DNA of 64,000 bases from Myxococcales bacterium (lineage in GTDB: Bacteria; Myxococcota_A; Polyangia; Polyangiales; Houyiibacteriaceae). Position numbers and translations under genes: made by a program. The notes below the pieces were generated by a model that saw only the letters and a program-made list of their open reading frames with translations, ran no database searches and was not told the DNA's origin. Where the stretch lies: assembly GCA_024640845.1 (NCBI GenBank), contig JAHEEE010000013.1:1-64000 (forward strand), in the 5' to 3' direction. Below are positions 9,114 to 15,964 of the stretch, piece by piece. Numbering within the stretch: the stretch's first letter is position 1; the number at the start of each line of letters is the position of its first letter.

Positions 9114-9713
9114 ATGGGAGCTCGTCTACTAGGCCTGATCTTCGCCGGGGCGCTGTTGAGCGCCGGATGTGAACAAGTGACGTCCGCTTCGGAGCCAGAA
9201 GCGGAAGCGGAGCAACTGCCCGAAATCGTCCCGGACCTTCCGGAGGTTCCGACGCTTCCGCCGCCGCCGTTCCCGACGACCTACGAGGACGAGTCGTACA
9301 GCGTCTATGGGCTGCGCAGCCGATTGACGAAGGTGCTGGACTCCGAGCTCTCCGTGACGGGCTACATCGTCGATATCTACGAGCCGCCGGCTTGCACGAA
9401 GAAAAAGAAGGACGAGTGTCCGAAGGTCGCGATGCCGCACATGTTCATCGCAGACACAGCCGACCAAACCGACCGTAGCGAGCAGCTGATCGTCGTCGGC
9501 TACGCGGACAACCAGGAACAGCTCGCGCGCGCCCGCCGCGGTCGCAAGACGACCACCATCGCCGGCGGCGTCGTCGTCCCACGCGATCTCAAAATCGGCA
9601 ACAAGGTTCGCGTGAAGGGTTACTTCACCTTGATGTCCTCGGGCGGCTTCAACACGAGCAACGGCCTCGTGGAGTATGCGACGCACGAGACGCTTGCGAC
9701 CGAGGCGAAGTAG
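9114..9713 (+). CDS. hypothetical lipoprotein
   Basis: A 199-residue predicted lipoprotein. ATG 9114 follows an AGGGGGA ribosome site and gives a signal sequence ending in the lipobox SAGC (Cys19). A Glu/Pro-rich linker follows (about residues 25-50), then a compact domain of about 140 residues. This contains a Lys-rich stretch flanked by two cysteines and a beta-rich C-terminal half (TTTIAGGVVVPRDL, KIGNKVRVKGYF). The last part resembles an OB-fold-like strand pattern, but I do not recognise the family. It lies 52 bases after the HEAT-repeat gene on the same strand, so the two may be co-expressed. It is convergent with the DUF4340 gene. Confidence 0.7.
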   Translation: MGARLLGLIFAGALLSAGCEQVTSASEPEAEAEQLPEIVPDLPEVPTLPPPPFPTTYEDESYSVYGLRSRLTKVLDSELSVTGYIVDIYEPPACTKKKKDECPKVAMPHMFIADTADQTDRSEQLIVVGYADNQEQLARARRGRKTTTIAGGVVVPRDLKIGNKVRVKGYFTLMSSGGFNTSNGLVEYATHETLATEAK

Positions 9714-9719
9714 TCGACC

Positions 9720-10334
9720 CTATCTCGCTGCGTCGAGGCCAGCGTCTGAGGGGCCTGCGTCCATCAAATCAGACAGGAGGGGCGCGCCCGCGTCCCCCTT
9801 CAGGGCAAATACGTCCGCGGTGCGTTCGAACAGACCGACCACATCGCTGCCCACGACAATGACGGCGTTCCCGTCGTCGATGCGGACGTAGCCGCCGCCG
9901 TCCACGGGAGTGCCCGAGCCGAGCGAGATGCGGACCTCGGCGCGTCCCATTTCGAAACGGACCTCGGCCGTCGGTGTGTCGACGCCGAAGCGCTCGAGGT
10001 CCTCGGCGCTCGGTTCCTCGAGCGTTCGCACCGGGATCGCAAACTCCCAGTTTCGGAGGTAGTCCTCGATGGGTTCCGGATCGGCGGGGCCGGCATAGGG
10101 CTCCTCGAGCGTCCACGTCTCATCGAAGCCCTCCCCCTCGCGCCGAAGCATCACCCGGTCGTCCCCGCGCGCGATCTGAATGCGCGTGATGCGATCACGG
10201 ACGAAGGTGTCGACCAACAGGCCCGAGCGCGAGTCTATCTCGGTCTGGCCAGGGTGGCCCCGCTCGAACAGAAAAACATACCCGAGGAGCAGGAGCGCAA
10301 TGACGAACAGCACTAGCGGGGTCCGGGCGCTCAT
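9720..10334 (-). CDS. DUF4340 domain protein, last gene of a GldFG-type ABC operon
   Basis: A 204-residue membrane-anchored protein with one N-terminal transmembrane helix (PLVLFVIALLLLGYVFLF) followed by a soluble domain. The domain begins with an FERG-type segment and has the strand-rich pattern seen in DUF4340 proteins (RITRIQI, TWTLEEPY, NWEFAIPVRTLE). In other bacteria DUF4340 genes follow ABC ATPase, permease and GldG-like genes, as here. Its ATG overlaps the stop of the upstream gldG-like gene as ATGA, so the two are translationally coupled. The exact role is unknown; a periplasmic accessory subunit of the transporter is the best inference. The short Ala/Asp/Gly C-terminus has no recognised motif. 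Confidence 0.75.
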   Translation of the reverse strand: MSARTPLVLFVIALLLLGYVFLFERGHPGQTEIDSRSGLLVDTFVRDRITRIQIARGDDRVMLRREGEGFDETWTLEEPYAGPADPEPIEDYLRNWEFAIPVRTLEEPSAEDLERFGVDTPTAEVRFEMGRAEVRISLGSGTPVDGGGYVRIDDGNAVIVVGSDVVGLFERTADVFALKGDAGAPLLSDLMDAGPSDAGLDAAR

Positions 10335-11824
10335 GATCGCCTCGACCACCACACGCCGAAGCCGGCGATAAACGCTGCCAGCGGTAGCAAGACGACTACT
10401 CGGAACAAGAGATTCTGTAGGTCGGCATCGCTCATGACGACCGCTTGCGCATTGGTCTTGCGCGGCGCGATGTTGATCAGGGCTTCGCGGTGTGTGAGCC
10501 AGCCCGCGGTTGCGGAAAGAAGATCGATGTTCGAGAGCTGGGGCCTGTCGAGCAACTCGGAGCTCATCCAATCGCTGTCGCCCATGACGAGCAGGCGGCC
10601 GGGCTGCGGGCCGTCGGTCTCGACGGGCTTGAGATCGTCGCCGAGCGGTGGAACGTACTCCCATGCCACGGCGAGTGGTATCGCGCTTGGTTTCGTCGGG
10701 TTCTCTTTGCTCGGATTGATCGCGCGATCGAGGTTCGACTCCGCTATCGCGTTCGGACTGGTCCGGAACAACACCTCGGTGTCGCTTCCATCCGCGACGT
10801 CGATCGAACGCGCCACCGCGACGAGAAAACCGCCGCCGCGCTTCCGAATGGTGTCGACGAGGCGGTGAGTCCCGAGGTTGGTCACGAGGAACAAATCACC
10901 GGGATTGCCGGGGAGCTGTTGTGCGGGGTCGTTTTCGATGACGAGGTCATCGCCAACGAAGATGCCGCGCGCCTCGAGCGAAGCCTCGAAGCCGGTTGGC
11001 GCAATCGCTTGATTCCTGAGGACCGGGTCGAACGCGAGCAGCACGTTGCCGCCGCCACCAAGAAATGTATCGACGATGGCGACTTCCTCCTTCGAGTAGA
11101 GGCGCTGCGGGCTCACCACGAACAACGCATCGCACGACTCGGGCACGGGGTCTCGGCGAATCTCGAAGGGCTCGACCTCGATCTTTTCCCACTCGAGCTC
11201 ACGGGCGACGGCGTCGAAGCTCCGGTCGCCGTATGCGCCGACCTCCCACTCGCCGTGGCCAGCGGCGAGACACACCTTGGTGGGTTTCCCGGTCGTCACC
11301 TCGAGGATCGCGCCTGTGAGCGCCCGCTCGGACTGGAGGTCGAGCTTGTGGCCGTCCGCATCGTCGAAGCTATCGAAGTCCTCCACGATCAATTGATGCC
11401 GCTCGACCTTCCACTTCCGTTCGCCGCTCGTCACGACTACCGGCACCTGCGACAGGGTCACGTCGCCCGCCAGCCAGCTGTCGATGTCGAACTTGTCGGC
11501 CAAAACTTGGTAGCGCGCGCGGTCCCGGTCGGGGTCGATCCACTCGGCCGTGATTCGGTCCGTGACCGCGACGTACTCCTCCAGCAAGGTCTCGATGTCG
11601 GCAAAGTCCTGCTCGTCGCGGCCGAGGAAGACGTAGATCTGTACGTCCTTGTCGAGCTCGGCGAGGGCCTCCCTGCTTCGCTCCGATAGCGTGAAGAGCC
11701 CATGGGTGGTCCAGTCCCACCGTTTGTAGTGCCTCGATGAAAGGTAGTTGACCAGAACGACGATCATGAGGCCGAGCACGGCCGTCAGCGCGAGATTCAA
11801 ACGCGCACGGGGCTTGTCGCTCAT
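10331..11824 (-). CDS. GldG-like ABC transporter auxiliary membrane protein
   Basis: A 497-residue protein of the GldG/ABC-transporter auxiliary family. It has an N-terminal transmembrane helix (about residues 9-30), a large extracytoplasmic domain and a C-terminal helix (LFRVVVLLPLAAFIAGFGVWW). Recognisable family features are the WDWTTHGLFTLSE segment just after the first helix, the AAGHGEWE segment around the middle and the GGGGNVLLAFDP segment. In Bacteroidetes, GldF and GldG are membrane parts of an ABC system needed for gliding. In other phyla the same gene set occurs with unknown substrates. Start and stop both use ATGA overlaps with the neighbouring genes, indicating one coupled operon with the ATPase, permease and DUF4340 protein. 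Confidence 0.85.
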   Translation of the reverse strand: MSDKPRARLNLALTAVLGLMIVVLVNYLSSRHYKRWDWTTHGLFTLSERSREALAELDKDVQIYVFLGRDEQDFADIETLLEEYVAVTDRITAEWIDPDRDRARYQVLADKFDIDSWLAGDVTLSQVPVVVTSGERKWKVERHQLIVEDFDSFDDADGHKLDLQSERALTGAILEVTTGKPTKVCLAAGHGEWEVGAYGDRSFDAVARELEWEKIEVEPFEIRRDPVPESCDALFVVSPQRLYSKEEVAIVDTFLGGGGNVLLAFDPVLRNQAIAPTGFEASLEARGIFVGDDLVIENDPAQQLPGNPGDLFLVTNLGTHRLVDTIRKRGGGFLVAVARSIDVADGSDTEVLFRTSPNAIAESNLDRAINPSKENPTKPSAIPLAVAWEYVPPLGDDLKPVETDGPQPGRLLVMGDSDWMSSELLDRPQLSNIDLLSATAGWLTHREALINIAPRKTNAQAVVMSDADLQNLLFRVVVLLPLAAFIAGFGVWWSRRS

Positions 11825-12564
11825 CCCTGCCTCCTGGCCTTGAGCACGCCGATGCTGAGTCCGACGGCGAGGATCGTGATCGAGAGGTCGAAGACGAGGT
11901 AGCGCGTATCGACGACCCCCTTCGAGAAGCTCTGCATGTGGCCCCACATGCTCACGTACGCGCAGAGCTCGCGAACAGCGCCGTCGAATACGAACTCGCC
12001 GATGCCAACGGTGAACAGCACGCCGAGGGCGACGAACGCCAGCACCGCGGCGATGATCTGCGTTGGCGCGAGAGCGCTCATCAATAGGCCGATCGCCATG
12101 AAGTACGCGCCCAGCACGAAGATACCCAAGTAGCTCGCGGCGACTGCTCCCCAATCGACCGAGCCGTGCTGGCTCATGATCCAGGCGTAGATGACCGTCG
12201 GCAGCCAAAGCACACACCACATGGCGATTGCGGCGCCGTACTTCCCGACGATGATGGCGGCGTCGGAGACCGGCGCCGTCATGAGCGGTTCGATGGTGCC
12301 CGATTGCCGCTCGCCTGCGATGAGCCGCATCGTCAGAATCGGTACGAACACCAAGAGCGGGATGAAGAAGAGTGAGCTGCCACCAAAAAACGCGGAGAGC
12401 GGGCTCGCTGCACCAGAGGAGACCGCGTTCCGGGCATAGAACTCCGTCAGTACCCAAAACACGACGCCGTTCCAGACGAGCCATGAAGTGAGCACGACGT
12501 ACGCGAGCGGTGAAACGAAAAACGAGCCGAGCTCGCGCCGCATGACGATCCATGCAGGCATCAC
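11821..12564 (-). CDS. ABC-2 type transporter permease (GldF-like)
   Basis: Membrane permease of about 247 residues with six predicted membrane segments, the ABC-2 fold. Typical features are the N-terminal cytosolic RRELGSFF element before helix 1, the IPLLVFVPILTMRLIAGERQSGTIE loop region with the conserved ER-x-G-T-E motif after helix 2, and a C-terminal helix ending in an Arg/Lys-rich tail. It would form the channel with the ATPase encoded immediately upstream. Start is either GTG 12564 or ATG 12561, with a GGGAG ribosome site closer to ideal spacing for the GTG. Both overlap the stop of the ATPase gene. Its 3' end overlaps the GldG-like gene by four bases. Confidence 0.87.
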   Translation of the reverse strand: MMPAWIVMRRELGSFFVSPLAYVVLTSWLVWNGVVFWVLTEFYARNAVSSGAASPLSAFFGGSSLFFIPLLVFVPILTMRLIAGERQSGTIEPLMTAPVSDAAIIVGKYGAAIAMWCVLWLPTVIYAWIMSQHGSVDWGAVAASYLGIFVLGAYFMAIGLLMSALAPTQIIAAVLAFVALGVLFTVGIGEFVFDGAVRELCAYVSMWGHMQSFSKGVVDTRYLVFDLSITILAVGLSIGVLKARRQG

Positions 12565-13274
12565 GAAGCATCTCCCGCCGGTGGCGAGGCCGTGAGCTCT
12601 GCGAAGACGTCTTCGAGGCTCGTCTCCGAATCGCCGGGCACGAGATCAGCGACCTTCTCGCCTTCGCGGATGATGATGACCCTGTCGCACACGGCCTCGA
12701 CCTCGGAGAGGATGTGCGTCGACAGCAAGACGGTCTTCTTTCGAGCAAAGCCACGTACCAGCTCGCGGAACTGACGCACTTGGTTCGGATCGAGACCCGA
12801 GGTGGGTTCGTCGAGGATTAGAATCGGAGGATCCGCCAGCAGCGCTTCGGCGAGGCCGACACGTTGCCTGTAGCCTTTCGAGAGCTGCCCGATGATGCGC
12901 CTGCGCGCGTCGGTGACCCCCGCCAACTCGAGCGAGCGGTCGACTGCGTCGGTGATGGCGTCGACACCTTTGAGCGCCGCGCGGTGACGAAGGTACTCGA
13001 AAACCCGCATCTCTCGGTACAGAGGGACACCCTCGGGCATATACCCAAGTCGCGCGCGCGCCGCGATGGAGCTCTTCACGGCATCGATGCCGTCGATGTG
13101 CACCTCGCCCGATGTGGGCGCGAGAAAACCAGTGAGCATGCGGAGCGTCGTCGTCTTGCCGGCCCCGTTGGGGCCGAGGAAGCCGACGATCTCGCCGGGC
13201 TCGACGCGAAACGACACATCGTTCACCGCGAGCCTGCTGCCGTATCGTCTGGTTAGAGCCTGAACTTCAATCAC
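12561..13274 (-). CDS. ABC transporter ATP-binding protein (GldA/CcmA-type)
   Basis: Cytosolic ATPase of an ABC-2 transporter, 237 residues from the GTG at 13274. Seen in order: Walker A GPNGAGKTT, a Q-loop-like region at LGYMPEGVPLY, signature LSKGYRQRVGLA, Walker B ILILDEPTSGLD and the switch histidine in LLSTHILSEVE. The phrase EGVPLYREM and the SKGYRQRVG signature are characteristic of the subfamily paired with GldF/GldG-like proteins. The frame is open for 73 more codons upstream, but that stretch is Arg-rich and unlike the family, while GTG 13274 begins directly with the conserved VIEVQALTRRYG. First gene of the four-gene minus-strand operon; divergent from the deacetylase gene. Confidence 0.92.
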   Translation of the reverse strand: MIEVQALTRRYGSRLAVNDVSFRVEPGEIVGFLGPNGAGKTTTLRMLTGFLAPTSGEVHIDGIDAVKSSIAARARLGYMPEGVPLYREMRVFEYLRHRAALKGVDAITDAVDRSLELAGVTDARRRIIGQLSKGYRQRVGLAEALLADPPILILDEPTSGLDPNQVRQFRELVRGFARKKTVLLSTHILSEVEAVCDRVIIIREGEKVADLVPGDSETSLEDVFAELTASPPAGDAS

Positions 13275-13393
13275 GCTACGCCCGTTGGGCGACCCAGGTA
13301 CCCGATGCGATCGACCGTTGCAACTGGAGACCTGTCCAGGTCCTGCGGGTTTCTCGCGTCGCCGGCGCTCGCTTCCGTACGATCTGCGCGAAC

Positions 13394-14386
13394 ATGCCTT
13401 CGGTCTCATGGAAGCTTCGGCTGTTGTGTTGCGTGCTGGCGATCGTCGGTGGGGGCTCCCTCGTCGGCGCCTCCGAAGTCGGCCCGCAACCACGCCACGG
13501 CGCGTTCGCGTCGATCCGAGCGGCCCGAAACGTCATCCACGAGCCGGTTCATGCCGAGCCCGGTCCACAGCTTCTCGAGCAGGTGGCGATGGTCGGGCAA
13601 CCCGATGTGACCGGCGCTCGGTTCCCGAGCGGACTGACGATCCAGGGCGGCACCCGCCGGAGGATGATCCTGTTCACATTCGATGATGGTCCCTCGAAGC
13701 GTACGACCCCGCATCTGCTGGACGTGCTCGATGAGCTCGGCATCAAGGCCCTGTTCTTCCTGACGAGTGAGAGCTTCGGCAATGGCAATCCTTGGGAGCG
13801 AGAGCACGCTGAGATCGTTCGCGACATCGTCCGCCGCGGGCACATGGTGGGCAACCATACCGAGACCCATCGGCAGCTTCCGCTTCTGAACAACGCGGAG
13901 ATCGAGGCCGAGCTTGCACGGAGCGGTCGGAAGATCGCGTGGGCGGCTGGAAGCTATCCTCGGCTCATCCGGCCCCCCGGGGGGGCGATGTCGAAGCGCG
14001 TGGAGTGGATTCTGGCGGAAAACGGGTACACCAGCGTGATGTGGGCCGTCTACCCGGCGGACCTCGAAGAGCAGACTCCCGAAGGCGTGGTCCGCACGTT
14101 CTTCCGCGTGTTGGATCGTCGAGAGCAGGACACGGGCGACCGTGGGGGCATCATCCTCATGCACGACACGAAGCCCCTGAGCCTCCGGGCCTTGCCCCGC
14201 ATCGTCGATGCGCTCGAGCGCCGCAACTGCACGCTGCTCGCGAGAGGCGAAGAACTCTACGATATCGTGGGCGACCTCGGCTACTTCATCCCAGGCTATG
14301 AGCTCGATGAATCCCTGGAGGACCGCCAGGCCGCCCTACGTGAGGACACCGCGAAGCGATGCGGTTCCGTGGCTCTCGTCGATTAG
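13394..14386 (+). CDS. polysaccharide deacetylase family protein (NodB domain), exported
   Basis: A 330-residue carbohydrate esterase family 4 enzyme that would remove acetyl groups from an N-acetylated polysaccharide (peptidoglycan or an extracellular polymer). An N-terminal signal peptide is visible (cut near VGA-SEV). The NodB domain spans about residues 90-290. It has motif 1 TFDDGPS (catalytic and metal Asp), motif 2 GNHTETH (metal histidines), motif 3 RPPGG and a late LMHD motif (motif 5 histidine). The metal triad Asp-His-His is therefore intact and the enzyme should be active. The last 40 residues beyond the fold show no motif. It ends with a 4-base convergent overlap with trmB. The substrate cannot be deduced. 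Confidence 0.88.
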   Translation: MPSVSWKLRLLCCVLAIVGGGSLVGASEVGPQPRHGAFASIRAARNVIHEPVHAEPGPQLLEQVAMVGQPDVTGARFPSGLTIQGGTRRRMILFTFDDGPSKRTTPHLLDVLDELGIKALFFLTSESFGNGNPWEREHAEIVRDIVRRGHMVGNHTETHRQLPLLNNAEIEAELARSGRKIAWAAGSYPRLIRPPGGAMSKRVEWILAENGYTSVMWAVYPADLEEQTPEGVVRTFFRVLDRREQDTGDRGGIILMHDTKPLSLRALPRIVDALERRNCTLLARGEELYDIVGDLGYFIPGYELDESLEDRQAALREDTAKRCGSVALVD

Positions 14387-15000
14387 CGCCTCGTCGCGAC
14401 GATGCGCCAAACCGGGAGCCCGTCCTCGATGGCTCGCTTCTCCCGATTCGAGCGGGCGCCGAAGGGGTTCTCGTCGATGTAGCCTCGTCCGGCGGCGAGC
14501 GCGAAGCCAGCCCTCTCCTGGAGCTGCGCAACGTATTGCGCCGCGCGATGTTCCACATCGGTTTGGATGAAAAGCTCCCCGCCCGGCTTCATCAACCTCT
14601 CGAGCTCGGTCAACAGCGCGTCGCCGATGACCCGCCGCTTGTCATGGCGCTTCTTCCACCACGGGTCCGGAAAGTGAAGCGAAACCCGGCGAACCGATCC
14701 GCTTGGTTCGGCTCTTTTCAAGATTTCTCGCGCATCCCCACACAAAATCGCCACATTTCGGAGATCGTGCTTTTGCAAACGCTGGTCGGCCTTGTAGGCG
14801 AGCTTGGTCTTCACCTCGATGCCGATGATGCGGCTATCGGGCACCTGGGCCGCCCGCTCAAACAGCGATAAACCGCGGCCAAAACCGATGTCGAGCTCGA
14901 TTGGACCGCTGCCCTCGAGCAAGGTCTCGAGCGAAAAGCGCCCCTCTGGCGCCCTCGGAGCATGCTCGCGGTAGAGCCGTCTTAGGTCCGAATCCGACAC
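14383..15000 (-). CDS. trmB: tRNA (guanine-N7-)-methyltransferase
   Basis: Cytosolic S-adenosylmethionine enzyme that makes m7G46 in tRNA variable loops. The 205-residue protein has the Rossmann SAM motif LDIGFGRG near residue 37, the acidic IIGIEVKTK strand end, the hallmark LHFPDPWWKKRHDKRR segment (substrate binding) and the C-terminal GARSNREKRAIEDGLPVWR segment that defines TrmB. Length is normal for the family. The start is GTG 15000 with a GGGAG ribosome site 6 bases upstream. Convergent with the deacetylase gene, overlapping it by four bases. Confidence 0.95.
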   Translation of the reverse strand: MSDSDLRRLYREHAPRAPEGRFSLETLLEGSGPIELDIGFGRGLSLFERAAQVPDSRIIGIEVKTKLAYKADQRLQKHDLRNVAILCGDAREILKRAEPSGSVRRVSLHFPDPWWKKRHDKRRVIGDALLTELERLMKPGGELFIQTDVEHRAAQYVAQLQERAGFALAAGRGYIDENPFGARSNREKRAIEDGLPVWRIVATRR

Positions 15001-15113
15001 CAGCGCTCCCTACCGGCGCGGTCGGAACCGGTCAAACCGGGCTCGCGGCTTCTTGACCGGGAAGGTATCGATCGCGTATGCCAACCAGCATACATCCAGG
15101 TGAACGGGGCTTG

Positions 15114-15923
15114 ATGTCGATGAGGATTTTGATCGTCGAAGACAGCGTGACCATGCGCAAGGTCATGGAGATGACTTTTGCGGGCGAGGACGCTGAGCTG
15201 CTCACCGTCGAAAGCGGCGAGCTTGCACTTCAACAGGGACGTGACTTCGGTCCGGACGTGGCCTTCGTGGACGCGTCGTTGCCCGGGCTCGATGGGTACG
15301 AGGTGACTCGGCGGATTAAGGCCGACCCCCAACTCGGCGGCACATCGGTGATCCTCATGGCGAGCCAGCATCGGCCGCTCGACCAGGCGCGCGCGTCCGA
15401 GGTCGGCGCCGATGATCACATCCTGAAGCCGTTCGATACACAGGAAGCCATCGACAAGGCGACCCAGTTGGCCGGCCAGGCTGAGGCCCTCTACGAGGCG
15501 CCGTCGATTCCGGTGGCGCGCCCCGCGACGACGCCGCCTCGTCCGGTTTCGCAACCTTCCTACCGTCCGACACCACCGCCATTGCCGATGAGCGGTCGTT
15601 CGTCGCGGCCCATGGCCCCGACACCCCGGACAGGCCCGCCGCTCAGGGCGAGCTCGGCGGTCGCGTCGTCCTTGCCGCCCTCTGCGCCGGTCGCGCGTCC
15701 GATTTCGTCGGCGCCCGTGCCCGCGCACACCTCAGCGGCCATGGGCGACGCGATCTCGCATTCCGTCGTCGAGCGTCTCGAGACGCTGGGGCTCACCCCC
15801 GAACAAGTCGAAGGGGTCCTCAAGCTCTCTGCTGAGGTCGTCGAGCGTGTCGTGTGGGAGGTCGTTCCGGAGCTCGCCGAAGCGATGATCCGCGAGGAAT
15901 TACACCGCCTCGTCGGTGACTGA
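15114..15923 (+). CDS. response regulator with Pro-rich linker and PopZ-like C-terminal helix
   Basis: A 269-residue protein. The N-terminal receiver domain (about 1-120) has the acidic pocket in ILIVEDS, the phospho-acceptor Asp in VAFVDASLPGLDGYE, a Thr/Ser position in VILMAS and the conserved Lys in HILKPFD. A long low-complexity linker rich in Pro, Ser, Arg and Ala follows (about 130-215). The C-terminal 45 residues form predicted helices, with the segment VVWEVVPELAEAMIREEL resembling the W-x-x-x-x-P-x-x-x-x-x-x-x-x-E-E pattern of the PopZ/DUF2497 assembly helix. No DNA-binding or enzymatic output domain is present. ATG 15114 or 15120 begins right at the receiver fold; another start at 15078 is possible. 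An adaptor or polar-localisation role is inference. Confidence 0.8.
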   Translation: MSMRILIVEDSVTMRKVMEMTFAGEDAELLTVESGELALQQGRDFGPDVAFVDASLPGLDGYEVTRRIKADPQLGGTSVILMASQHRPLDQARASEVGADDHILKPFDTQEAIDKATQLAGQAEALYEAPSIPVARPATTPPRPVSQPSYRPTPPPLPMSGRSSRPMAPTPRTGPPLRASSAVASSLPPSAPVARPISSAPVPAHTSAAMGDAISHSVVERLETLGLTPEQVEGVLKLSAEVVERVVWEVVPELAEAMIREELHRLVGD

Positions 15924-15964
15924 GGCTTGACTGCCCCTCGATTTCACAGCACACGGTCGGTCGG

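Noticed and set aside
10445-11689. 414-codon plus-strand open frame opposite the GldG-like gene
   Set aside because: The minus-strand gene has membrane helices and ATGA-coupled neighbours; the plus-strand product shows no signal, domain or operon context.
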